A stretch of 33,741 nucleotides of DNA from JAWOFN01 sp046497505 [NCBI: bacterium] (lineage in GTDB: Bacteria; Blakebacterota; Blakebacteria; Blakebacterales): contig JAWOFN010000001.1 of the NCBI GenBank assembly GCA_046497505.1, forward strand, positions 1 through 33,741, written 5' to 3'. Both the position numbers and the translations under genes were made by a program. The notes beneath the pieces are model-generated. The model saw only the letters and a list, made by a program, of their open reading frames with translations, had not been told where the DNA came from and did not search any database. Below are positions 17,872 to 25,497 of the stretch, in pieces. Position 1 is the first letter of the stretch, and each line of letters begins with the position of its first letter.

Positions 17872-20631
17872 TCAGCGGATGAGGGTGACCTTGCGGTTCC
17901 AGGCCCCCCCGGGGGTGCGGAGGAGGACCAGGTAGATGCCGGAAGCCACCCGCCTCCCGGCCCCATCGCGGCCCTCCCAGGTCACCACGTGCCGGCCCGG
18001 GGGATAGACCCCCGAGGTCAGTTCCCGGACCTTCTGCCCCCGGCTGTTGTACACCTCCAGGCTCACCGTCTGTTCCTCGGCCAGGTCGAAGGCGATCCGG
18101 GTGGAGGAGTTGAACGGGTTGGGCCAGGGGGGTGCCAGCGCCGGGAGGCCGGGGGTGTGGGCCTCGCCGGCCGCCCGGGAACGGAGCTGGAAGGAGCCGC
18201 CGGAGGCCGTCCGGACCACCGCCGTACGCCCCCCCGCGTCGCTCCCGGTCACCCGGGGTGACCACATATCGCCCGTACGCCCCCAGATCACCGGGGTGTG
18301 GCCGGCGGGCAGTTCCCCGGCGGACCAGGCCATCCTGACCTCGACCCCCCTGTCCGGGGCCAGCTCGGGGAGGCTGAGCCAGTAGACCGGGGAGAGGAGG
18401 GTATCCCCGCTCTCATCCGCCCCTCCCGACCCTCCCGTCCTCTCCAGCAGGATGGACCATCCCTCACCGGTGACCGCCCCGGAGGGGACGAGCGCCTCGA
18501 AACGGCCGGAGCCGCTGCTGATGAGGTGGGAACGATCGCCCCGGACCCGCTGGAGACGGAGGGCATGCTCGACGGTCGACGCGTTGCCCACCCGGTCCAC
18601 GGCATCCAGGGTCAGCGTGCTCGGACCCTCTCCCCCCAGGGGCAGGGTGAAGACCCACCCCGCGTCCCCCGGCAGGCGATCCGCGACCCGATCGATGCCG
18701 TCCAGCTCCGCGCGGAGGGTATCGAGGGACTCGGAGGGCTCGGCCACGATGGTGAGCTCGTCCGCGTCGACGGCCGAGAGGGAGGGACGAAGGCGGAGGC
18801 GGGGAGGGGTGCCGTCCACCGTGAAGCTGCCGGGTCCGAAGGTGTTGAACCGGGCGTTCTCCCCTCCGTCATGGGCCCGTATCCGCCAGTAGTGGGTCAG
18901 CCCCTCGGGCAGGGAGGCGGTCAGCTCGAGGCTCCCCGAGGTGCCCGGTGCCAGGTAGGGGTCGGGGAAATCGGGGTCGGAGTCCACCTGGACCTCGTAG
19001 GCTACCTCCCCCCAGAAGAAGGGGGGCTCGTACTCCTCCCACCGGAGGGTGACGTCCCCGTCCCTCACCCTCATGCCGGGAGCCGGCCCGAGGAGCGTGA
19101 ACCGCGGGATACTCAGGATATCCACGGACATGGTGTCGCGGGTGCTCTCCCGGAGGATGAGCTCGACGTGGCTCTCGACGCGGGACCGGGTGTCGCTGGA
19201 CGGCACCCCCCCGCCCCAGAACCATCGGGAGTCGGTCGTGCCGGCCCAGGGGTCCCCCGCGTCGCCCCGGTTCCGGTTCCGTTCCAGGTCGAAGAGACCG
19301 TCGGCCTGCTCCACGGCCCACCGCAGGTCGCTGGGGTTGCGGTTGGCCGTGCTCACCGTCTCGTTCACGTGGTAGACCAGCAGCCCGGTGCCGTGGAGGT
19401 GCTGGTCGAAGCCCACCGCCTGGCGGTTCTCCACCAGGAAGTACTCCCCCGGGGCCATGGCCTCGGAGCGGATCTTCAAGGCGAAGGGGTGGTCGTTCAC
19501 CCGGGGGACGAGGATGCCCAGGGTGTCCCGCGTGCTGATCTCGACCGGGTCGACCCATCCCATCTCCGCCTTCGAGATCGCCGACATGTGAGCCGGGCTG
19601 GAGGGAGCGTTCCAGTTCCCGCTCGCCATGAGTCCCCAGTGGCCGAGGCCCTCGCTCTCGCCCCCCGAACCGGCACCGTCGGTGTCGTAGTAGTCGGGGA
19701 GTCCGAAGGCGTGACCCAGCTCGTGGGTGAAGACCCCGATGGGGATGAGGCTGCTCCCGTCACAGCCGACCATGGGCTGCATGACGTAGTCGTCGATGAG
19801 GACGCCGTCATCGGTGGTGCGGTAGGCGGCGGTCCCCCGGTACCAGTAGCTCATGGAGTAGTAGTTCCAGCGATGGGACCAGAAGCCCTTCCTGGAGGCC
19901 GGGAGGTTCCCGCATTCGAAACCCGCCATGTTGTGGACCAGCACCAGGGTGTCCACGAAGCCGTCGCCGTTGGCGTCGAAACGGCTGAAATCCACCACCG
20001 GGTCGAGGGCGTCGATCACCTCGTCGACCCAATCGATCATGTGTTCCCCGAACCCCGCGTCGGAACCGCTCGCGTCGCGGTACCGGTCCACCGAGGAGTC
20101 GGCGGCGGCGTAGCCGTACGTGTCGCCGGTGAGGGTCAGAAGCCCGTAGGAGACCTCCTGGTAGTAGTCCCGTACCGAGCCCTGGTGCCCGCCGCCCGAG
20201 TAGCCCGGTGACCACAGTCTCTCATGCAGATCGGCGATGGGATGCGGTTCCTCATCGTCGGGTGCCCCGAACCTCCCGACGAGCACCGGGAACCGGTAGG
20301 TGCCCTCCACGGCGAGGGGGGCATCCGGGGTGCCCAGGGCCTGGATCCCCTCCGCCGAGGCAAGCCGGCGGTTGAGGCGCGCCCGCTCGGTGACGTCGAA
20401 GAGGGCCCTGCGGAACCGGAAGGCGAAGGGGTCGAGGCGCCGGACGCTGTCCGCCCAGGCACCCCGGGGGTACTCCCGGTGCAGGTTGCTCCCGACCTCC
20501 CCTCCGGGTCCGGTCTGTGCCGCGAGGGGGGGGGCGAGCGCCAGGGCCACCAGGAGGGCGGCCGTCAGGCCGGCGCCCGCCCTCCGGAGCGGATCGGTGC
20601 GGTCGGTCTTCGAAGGAGGAGGCGGGATCAT
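17872..20631 (-). CDS. Secreted M6-family metalloprotease with C-terminal FlgD-like sorting domain
   Basis: A 919-residue protein with a signal peptide (GLTAALLVALALAPPLAAQ). The catalytic domain has THELGHAFGLPDYYD, the HExxH zinc motif with His303, Glu304 and His307, as in immune inhibitor A-type (M6) proteases. Upstream is FDANGDGFVDTLVLVHNMAG, the Asp-rich calcium-binding-like segment typical of M6 enzymes. Beta-sandwich domains follow, and the C-terminus repeats the subtilase plan: PPWPNPFNSSTRIAFDLA, VYNSRGQKVREL, GRRVASGIYLVLLR. Both proteases are therefore probably exported by the same route. The ATG at 20631 begins the signal peptide; an upstream in-frame ATG would bury it. The -10 box ends 6 nt before this ATG, suggesting a leaderless mRNA, although AAGGA is also present. 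Confidence 0.92.
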   Translation of the reverse strand: MIPPPPSKTDRTDPLRRAGAGLTAALLVALALAPPLAAQTGPGGEVGSNLHREYPRGAWADSVRRLDPFAFRFRRALFDVTERARLNRRLASAEGIQALGTPDAPLAVEGTYRFPVLVGRFGAPDDEEPHPIADLHERLWSPGYSGGGHQGSVRDYYQEVSYGLLTLTGDTYGYAAADSSVDRYRDASGSDAGFGEHMIDWVDEVIDALDPVVDFSRFDANGDGFVDTLVLVHNMAGFECGNLPASRKGFWSHRWNYYSMSYWYRGTAAYRTTDDGVLIDDYVMQPMVGCDGSSLIPIGVFTHELGHAFGLPDYYDTDGAGSGGESEGLGHWGLMASGNWNAPSSPAHMSAISKAEMGWVDPVEISTRDTLGILVPRVNDHPFALKIRSEAMAPGEYFLVENRQAVGFDQHLHGTGLLVYHVNETVSTANRNPSDLRWAVEQADGLFDLERNRNRGDAGDPWAGTTDSRWFWGGGVPSSDTRSRVESHVELILRESTRDTMSVDILSIPRFTLLGPAPGMRVRDGDVTLRWEEYEPPFFWGEVAYEVQVDSDPDFPDPYLAPGTSGSLELTASLPEGLTHYWRIRAHDGGENARFNTFGPGSFTVDGTPPRLRLRPSLSAVDADELTIVAEPSESLDTLRAELDGIDRVADRLPGDAGWVFTLPLGGEGPSTLTLDAVDRVGNASTVEHALRLQRVRGDRSHLISSGSGRFEALVPSGAVTGEGWSILLERTGGSGGADESGDTLLSPVYWLSLPELAPDRGVEVRMAWSAGELPAGHTPVIWGRTGDMWSPRVTGSDAGGRTAVVRTASGGSFQLRSRAAGEAHTPGLPALAPPWPNPFNSSTRIAFDLAEEQTVSLEVYNSRGQKVRELTSGVYPPGRHVVTWEGRDGAGRRVASGIYLVLLRTPGGAWNRKVTLIR

Positions 20632-20637
20632 GTCCTT

Positions 20638-20666
20638 GATGTACGCCGGGCGGTCCGCCGGGTCAA
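20638..20666 (-). promoter_or_regulatory. Promoter of the M6 protease gene, predicted leaderless
   Basis: On the minus strand TTGACC (20666-20661), 17 bases, then TACATC (20643-20638), then AAGGAC and the ATG. The spacing from -10 to start codon (6 nt) is identical to that of the UPF0182 gene. The -10 box is a weaker match. Confidence 0.55.
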
Positions 20667-20746
20667 GGTGAGCCTTCGGGACGGTGGGGCCGGAGGGCCG
20701 CGGCGGGCTCCTCTCTTGCGGAAGGGGGCGGGGGGGACTTCCTTCT

Positions 20747-21670
20747 ATGTATATGGACCTTCTTATCTTCACCGACCTGGACGGGACGCTCCTCAAGTAC
20801 TCCGACTACGGCATCCATGAGGCCGGAGTACCCCTGGAGGAGTGCCGTGAACGTGGGATCCCCGTTATCATCGCCACATCCAAGACGCGGGGGGAGGTGG
20901 TCCCCCTGCGGGCCCGGCTCCGGCTGTCCGACCCCTTCATCGTGGAGAACGGGGCCGCCGCCCTCTTCCCGGCGGACAGCCCGGTCGCCGCGGAGGCGGA
21001 GGACGCGGCGGAGGACCTGGGGGCCCGGGTACGGGAGGTCGAAGGGGGAGCGGGGGGGAAGGAGACCTTCCTGGCCCTGGTCCTCGGTACGCCCCGTTCC
21101 CGCCTGGAGGATGCGCTCGGCGGACTGGCGGAGGAGACCGGACTGCCCCTGCGGGGCATGAGCAGCATGGATGACGGGGAGGTGGGAAGGAGGCTCGGAC
21201 TGGCGGTGGACGAGGCCCGGCGGGCGGCCGACCGCGAGTTCACCGAACCGTTCGTGGTGGAGGACCCGGGGGGGGGGGACGAGGAGCGGCGCATGGAGTG
21301 GCTCCACCGCCTCAGGGAGGCCGCCGCTGCCCGCGGACTGGTGGTGACGCTGGGTGACCGGCTCTTCAGCCTCCAGGGACTGCACCACAAGGGGGACGCG
21401 GTCCGGGCCGTCACCGCCGCCTACGAGGCGGCCGACGGCGAGCGGCCGGAGACCATCGGTCTGGGCGATTCCTACAACGACGCGGAGATGCTCAGGGAGG
21501 TGGACACACCCGTACTGGTGAAGCGGCACGACGGGACGCACGCCCGGGGTATCTCGGCCCCCGGTCTCATCCTCACCCGGGGTGAGGGTCCCGAAGGATG
21601 GGCCGAGGTGATGGGCCCGCGGCTGGAACGACGGGAACGCGGGGACTCCGAACCTGCGGGAGGATTCTGA
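20747..21670 (+). CDS. HAD-superfamily sugar-phosphoglycerate phosphatase (mannosyl-/glucosyl-3-phosphoglycerate phosphatase type)
   Basis: A 307-residue cytosolic HAD hydrolase of the mannosyl-3-phosphoglycerate phosphatase subfamily. The nucleophile motif is FTDLDGTLLKYSDY (Asp10 and Asp12). ATSKTRGE and FIVENGAA are motifs of this subfamily. LGDSYNDAEML gives the Mg-binding acidic pair, and LHHKGDAV holds the conserved Lys. The family removes phosphate from mannosyl-, glucosyl- or mannosylglucosyl-3-phosphoglycerate as the last step of compatible solute synthesis. Context argues for a glucosyl or mannosylglucosyl substrate, because a glucosyl-3-phosphoglycerate synthase gene begins 1 bp after its stop. 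ATG 20747 and ATG 20753 are both possible starts; a ribosome site is only weakly visible (GGGGGGA). Confidence 0.85.
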   Translation: MYMDLLIFTDLDGTLLKYSDYGIHEAGVPLEECRERGIPVIIATSKTRGEVVPLRARLRLSDPFIVENGAAALFPADSPVAAEAEDAAEDLGARVREVEGGAGGKETFLALVLGTPRSRLEDALGGLAEETGLPLRGMSSMDDGEVGRRLGLAVDEARRAADREFTEPFVVEDPGGGDEERRMEWLHRLREAAAARGLVVTLGDRLFSLQGLHHKGDAVRAVTAAYEAADGERPETIGLGDSYNDAEMLREVDTPVLVKRHDGTHARGISAPGLILTRGEGPEGWAEVMGPRLERRERGDSEPAGGF

Positions 21671-21671
21671 G

Positions 21672-22886
21672 ATGGCCGATTTCCATCAGAGCAACGTGAT
21701 CTCCACCTTCCATCGTCTGGGGGACCTGAAGCTCTCCCAGCTCGAGGAGGAACTGGAGGGACTCTCGAAGACCCGCCCCCTGGCCCTGGTGCTCCCGGCC
21801 CTCTTCCGCGAGTTCGAGGGGGATGCCCTCCCCAACATCGTCGAGGAGCTGAAGGGGGCCGCCTACGTGGACCAGGTCGTGCTGGTCCTGGGCAGGGCGG
21901 GGGAGGAGGAGTTCCACTACGCCCAGGACTTCCTGAAGGACCTCCCCCAGCGGGTGAACGTCATCTGGGTGGATTCGCCCCGGATCCAGAAGGTGCTCCA
22001 CGCCATGGAAGAGCAGGAACTCTTCGTGGGAGAGGACGGGAAGGGCCGCTCCGCGTGGCTGGCCTACGGCTACATCCTGGGCAAGCACGACGCCCCCGTC
22101 ATCGCCCTCCACGACTGCGACATCCTGAGCTACGATCGGAGCCTGCTGGCCCGCCTCGTCTACCCCATCATGAACCGGAACCTGGGGTACGACTTCAGCA
22201 AGGGATACTACGCACGGATCACCGACCGGATGTACGGCCGGGTCACCCGCCTCTTCGTCTCCCCCATCGTCCGGGCCCTCATCGAGACCCTGGGGCACGA
22301 CCCCTTCCTGGTCTACCTGGACGACTTCCGGTACCCCCTGAGCGGGGAGGTGGCCATGACCACCGACCTTGCCCGCCTCAACCGGATCCCGGCCGGCTGG
22401 GGGCTGGAGGTGGGGACCCTGGCCGAGGTCTTCTGCAACGTCTCCCACAAGCGGGTATGCCAGGTGGACCTGGCGGACAACTACGAGCACAAGCACCAGC
22501 CCCTCTCCCCCGAGGACCCCGAGAAGGGTCTGCTGAAGATGGCCATCGACATCGCGCGGAGCATCTTCCACACGCTGGCGGCCGAGGGGGTCGTGTTCAA
22601 CGACGGCCATTTCCGGAGTCTGAAGGTGGCTTACCTGCGCAACGCCCAGGATGCCATCATGAAGTTCGCCGGGGACGCGGCCATCAACGGACTGACCTTC
22701 GACCGGCACAGCGAAGGGCTGGCGGTGGAGACCTTCGGCGAGGGGCTCCGCATCGGCGGGGAGATGTTCCTGGAGGATCCCACGGGCAACGCGCAGATAC
22801 CGAACTGGAGCCGGGTGGCGGACGCCATGCCGGAGATACACGAAATGCTCATCGAGGCTGTGAGACATGACAACGAAGGGTCCTGA
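21672..22886 (+). CDS. gpgS: Glucosyl-3-phosphoglycerate synthase
   Basis: A 404-residue retaining glycosyltransferase resembling the Persephonella and archaeal type of glucosyl-3-phosphoglycerate synthase. It would join an NDP-glucose to 3-phosphoglycerate. The metal-binding motif is IALHDCDILSYDRSLLARLVYP (Asp148 and Asp150). Other family landmarks are SKGYYARIT, RLFVSPIVRAL, DDFRYPLSGEVAM, IPAGWGLEVGTLAEV and VCQVDLADNYEHKHQ. Length agrees with the family. The ATG directly follows the phosphatase stop (TGAG ATG), and its 3' end overlaps the next gene by 20 bp, so the three genes form one translationally coupled operon. The product with the phosphatase would be glucosylglycerate, a compatible solute under salt or nitrogen stress. 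Confidence 0.88.
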   Translation: MADFHQSNVISTFHRLGDLKLSQLEEELEGLSKTRPLALVLPALFREFEGDALPNIVEELKGAAYVDQVVLVLGRAGEEEFHYAQDFLKDLPQRVNVIWVDSPRIQKVLHAMEEQELFVGEDGKGRSAWLAYGYILGKHDAPVIALHDCDILSYDRSLLARLVYPIMNRNLGYDFSKGYYARITDRMYGRVTRLFVSPIVRALIETLGHDPFLVYLDDFRYPLSGEVAMTTDLARLNRIPAGWGLEVGTLAEVFCNVSHKRVCQVDLADNYEHKHQPLSPEDPEKGLLKMAIDIARSIFHTLAAEGVVFNDGHFRSLKVAYLRNAQDAIMKFAGDAAINGLTFDRHSEGLAVETFGEGLRIGGEMFLEDPTGNAQIPNWSRVADAMPEIHEMLIEAVRHDNEGS

Positions 22887-24240
22887 GAGCACTCGCGGAA
22901 CCGAAGAGGTACAGGAATCCGGACCTCGGAGGTTCGAATCCGCCATCCGGGAGGACATCCGGCGCAGGCTGGAGTCCCTCGACCGGGCGGACATCGTGGT
23001 GGGCATCCCCTGCTTCAACAACCAGGAGACCGTCGACCACGTGGTCCGCACCGTGAACGAAGGGATCCACGAGCACTTCCCCGATGCCCGGTCCGCGGTG
23101 CTCGTCTCCGACGGCGGCAGCACGGACGATACCCGGGAGGCGGCACGTGAGGTCCAGGCAGGGGCGTACGTGGAGACCCTGGTGGGGATCTACCGGGGCG
23201 TGCCCGGGAAGGGTTCGGCCCTCCGGCAGATCCTGGAGGCCGCGGACTTCCTGGATGCCAGGGCATGCGTGATGCTGGACGCCGACCTGCGCAGCATCAC
23301 GCCCATGTGGGTGAAGAACCTGGTCACGCCGGTCCTGGAGGGGAAGGCGGACTTCGTCGGCCCCCACTACCTGCGCTACAAGTGGGACGGGACGATCACC
23401 AACAACATCGTCTACTTCGTGACCCGCTCCCTCTTCGGGAAACGGATCCGCCAGCCCATCGGGGGGGACTTCGCCTTCGGCCAGGAACTCATCGACTTCG
23501 TCAAGGACCAGGATGTCTGGAGTACCGACGTGGGGCGGTTCGGGATCGACATCTGGCTCACCATCTCCGCCCTCGTCCAGGACCTGGACGTGGTCCAGGC
23601 CCGCCTGGGGGTGAAGATCCACGACCCGAAGGACCCGGCCAAGTCGCTGGGGAGCATGTTCCAGCAGGTGGTGGGGACGATCTTCGAGATGGCGGGGCTC
23701 TACACGGAGTCGTGGAAGGAGGTGGAGGGGAGCGAGGAGGTCCCCATCGTGGGCGAGCCGATCGAGGGGGAACCGGTGTCCATCGAGGTGGATGTGAAGG
23801 CGATGATCGAGCGGTACCGGGACGGATGGAACCAGTACGGGGCCCTCTGGGAGAAGATCCTCAAGGAGGGCCAGGACGTGCAGCGGCTGGCCGATTTGGC
23901 CGAGGTCTCGGAGGGGGACTTCCATCTCCCCCACGAGACCTGGAACCGCATCGTCTACGACTTCATGACCATGTACCACTGCTGGCGGAGCGACCGGCAC
24001 ACCCTGGTACGGATCATGACCCCCCTCTACCTGGCCCGGGTCGCCAGCTACGTGAACCACACCCGTGACATGGAGGACAGCGAGGCGGAGGCGCTGGTGG
24101 AGAAGATGGCCGGGGAGTTCGAGGAGATGAAGGACTACTTCCGGCACCGCTGGGAGCTGGAAGTGGAGGGGGGAAGCGGGTCCCCGGAAAAAAATACCAA
24201 CAGGTCCGAAAATACCTTGACCCATGTCGTGCCTTCCTAG
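22867..24240 (+). CDS. Glycosyltransferase, probable second sugar transferase of the glucosylglycerate pathway
   Basis: A 457-residue GT-A fold glycosyltransferase. It has the GT2-like start IVVGIPCFNNQETVDHVVRT, VSDGGSTDDT, GKGSALRQI, a DxD motif in VMLDADLRSI (Asp138-Ala-Asp140) and acceptor-side QPIGGDFAFG. The helical C-terminal half (YDFMTMYHCWRSD, LYLARVASYVNH) recalls mannosylglycerate synthase-type enzymes. Placed 20 bp inside the end of gpgS, it most likely adds a mannose to glucosyl-3-phosphoglycerate or glucosylglycerate, giving mannosylglucosylglycerate as known from Petrotoga. Donor and acceptor cannot be proven from sequence; a mannosylglycerate synthase activity is the alternative. 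The C-terminal tail is charged and disordered, and its codons contain a promoter for the next gene. Confidence 0.75.
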   Translation: MTTKGPESTRGTEEVQESGPRRFESAIREDIRRRLESLDRADIVVGIPCFNNQETVDHVVRTVNEGIHEHFPDARSAVLVSDGGSTDDTREAAREVQAGAYVETLVGIYRGVPGKGSALRQILEAADFLDARACVMLDADLRSITPMWVKNLVTPVLEGKADFVGPHYLRYKWDGTITNNIVYFVTRSLFGKRIRQPIGGDFAFGQELIDFVKDQDVWSTDVGRFGIDIWLTISALVQDLDVVQARLGVKIHDPKDPAKSLGSMFQQVVGTIFEMAGLYTESWKEVEGSEEVPIVGEPIEGEPVSIEVDVKAMIERYRDGWNQYGALWEKILKEGQDVQRLADLAEVSEGDFHLPHETWNRIVYDFMTMYHCWRSDRHTLVRIMTPLYLARVASYVNHTRDMEDSEAEALVEKMAGEFEEMKDYFRHRWELEVEGGSGSPEKNTNRSENTLTHVVPS

Positions 24241-24270
24241 CAATATAGGAGGAGACAGTCCGAAATAACC
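24184..24270 (+). promoter_or_regulatory. Three operator-like repeats flanking the rrf2 promoter
   Basis: GTCCGAAAATACC (24204-24216) and GTCCGAAATAACC (24258-24270) agree at 11 of 13 positions. A looser copy, CCGGAAAAAAATACC, is at 24184-24198. The second copy abuts the -35 box and the third falls just after the predicted transcription start. The stretch is unusually AT-rich for this genome, as regulatory sites often are. A run of seven T follows at 24272-24278. Confidence 0.45.
24217..24246 (+). promoter_or_regulatory. Promoter of the rrf2-cytochrome operon
   Basis: TTGACC (24217-24222), an 18-base spacer and CAATAT (24241-24246) overlap the end of the preceding glycosyltransferase gene. 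It would drive the regulator and the cytochrome genes behind it. No better promoter is visible between the regulator and the first cytochrome gene, which are 21 bp apart. Confidence 0.55.
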
Positions 24271-24293
24271 CTTTTTTTGAGGCGCCCCAGGCG

Positions 24294-24755
24294 GTGTTGA
24301 TTCGACCGGTGATATACTCCAGCTCCTGTGAATACGCGATACGGGCTCTGACCTACCTGGCCCAGCAGCCCGAGGGTACGGCGGTACCCATCAAGGAGGT
24401 GGCCGAGCAGGAGGACCTGCCTCCCCATTTCCTGGCGAAGATCATGCAGACCCTCGCCAAGACCGGGGTCCTGGACTCCTACAAGGGGCCCACGGGCGGA
24501 TTCGCCCTGGCGCGTCCCGCCGGTCAGATCACCCTCTATGAGATCGTCGAGGCGCTGGACGACCTTTCGAACTACGACCACTGTGCGGTGGGTCTCGCGG
24601 AGTGTTCGGACGAGAAACCCTGCCCCCTCCACAACATGTGGAAGGGTGTGCGGACCGCTGTGCTCGACTACTTCCGCCGCACCTCGCTCGTGGATCTTGC
24701 CGAAGCTGTCAACGCCAAGAAGGCCTACATAGCGGCCGCTCTTAAAGAGAAGTAA
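24294..24755 (+). CDS. Rrf2-family transcriptional regulator with Fe-S cluster-type cysteines
   Basis: A 153-residue protein of the Rrf2 family (IscR, NsrR, CymR relatives). The N-terminal winged helix is clear: SCEYAIRALTYLAQQPEG, VPIKEVAEQEDLPPHFLAKIMQTLAKTGVLDSYKGPTGGFALARP. The sensor loop HCAVGLAECSDEKPCPLH has Cys97, Cys104 and Cys110 (C-x6-C-x5-C), the spacing class that binds an iron-sulfur cluster in IscR and NsrR. Cluster state could report oxygen, nitric oxide or iron supply and switch the cytochrome genes directly downstream. The start codon is not certain: GTG 24294 gives the frame shown, while TTG 24297 and GTG 24309 are near, and only a weak GAGG precedes them. Likely autoregulated through the flanking repeats. 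Confidence 0.88.
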   Translation: MLIRPVIYSSSCEYAIRALTYLAQQPEGTAVPIKEVAEQEDLPPHFLAKIMQTLAKTGVLDSYKGPTGGFALARPAGQITLYEIVEALDDLSNYDHCAVGLAECSDEKPCPLHNMWKGVRTAVLDYFRRTSLVDLAEAVNAKKAYIAAALKEK

Positions 24756-24776
24756 GACAAGGAGAGTCAGCCCACC

Positions 24777-25415
24777 ATGCACGCTACCGAGATGAACCGG
24801 TCCGAATTTCGGAGTCTCTGCTCCCAAATCGGCCGAATCGTGCTCACTGCCGTCGTCTTCGTGCTCCCGCTCGTGCTCATCATGAGTACATCCTATGCGG
24901 CATCGGGGCCGGACGGCGAGCTCTCGCCTCTGCCCGGCCACCTGACCCAGGAATACAACTACGTGGGGGTGGACGGCTGCAAGATGTGCCACCGCAGTCC
25001 CGCCAAGGGCAACCAGTTCGGCCAGTGGGAGGGCACGCTGCACGCCAAGGCCTACGAGACCCTGGCCAGCGACTACTCCCGCGAAGTGGCCCAGGAAGCC
25101 GGCGTGAGCGGTGACCCCCAGCAGGCGGAGGCCTGCCTCGAGTGCCACGTGACCGCCGCGGGACTTCCCGACTCCCGCAAGGAGGGCACGTACAAGAAGG
25201 AAGAAGGTGTGGGCTGCGAGTCGTGCCACGGTCCCGGCAGCGCCTACAAGTCGATCACCATCATGCGGGACCACGAGAAGGCCCTCGCGAACGGCCTGAT
25301 CGTTCCGGACGAGGAGACCTGCGTGAAGTGCCACAACGAGAAGAGCCCCACCTTCAAGGGCTTCGACTACGAAGAGGCACTCCCGCTGGTCTCGCACCCC
25401 TACCCGGGGAACTGA
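24777..25415 (+). CDS. Tetraheme c-type cytochrome (cytochrome c554-like)
   Basis: A 212-residue exported protein. Residues 18-42 form a hydrophobic signal segment (RIVLTAVVFVLPLVLIM, ending SYAA), which could be cleaved or kept as an inner-membrane anchor. Four CxxCH heme sites follow: CKMCH, CLECH, CESCH and CVKCH. The pattern CLECHVTAAGLP with GVGCESCHGPGSAY is typical of the cytochrome c554 / multiheme carrier family. As the first cytochrome of the operon it is a good candidate for carrying electrons from the inner membrane to the decaheme protein. AAGGAGAG lies about 12 nt before ATG 24777; a second ATG is at 24792. A perfect palindrome CCGAATTTCGG lies inside codons 9-12. Confidence 0.88.
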   Translation: MHATEMNRSEFRSLCSQIGRIVLTAVVFVLPLVLIMSTSYAASGPDGELSPLPGHLTQEYNYVGVDGCKMCHRSPAKGNQFGQWEGTLHAKAYETLASDYSREVAQEAGVSGDPQQAEACLECHVTAAGLPDSRKEGTYKKEEGVGCESCHGPGSAYKSITIMRDHEKALANGLIVPDEETCVKCHNEKSPTFKGFDYEEALPLVSHPYPGN

Positions 25416-25451
25416 GTCATAAGCGAATCGCTGCGGTCGCGGGTCCTCCTG

Positions 25452-25467
25452 CCCGGGAGGGCCCGGG
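25452..25467 (+). promoter_or_regulatory. Intercistronic stem-loop before the nonaheme cytochrome gene
   Basis: CCCGGG (25452-25457) and CCCGGG (25462-25467) pair around an AGGG loop in the 82-bp gap between cytochrome genes. It is shorter than the hairpins at 26783 and 29708 but similarly placed. Confidence 0.3.
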
Positions 25468-25497
25468 AGCCGCGGTGCATCCTAAGAGGAGTCGGCC

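Noticed and set aside
24231-24278. Terminator made of the CCTTCCTA/TAGGAGG stem and the following T-run
   Set aside because: The stem ends about 20 bases before the seven T, too far for an intrinsic terminator, and the region overlaps a better-supported promoter.
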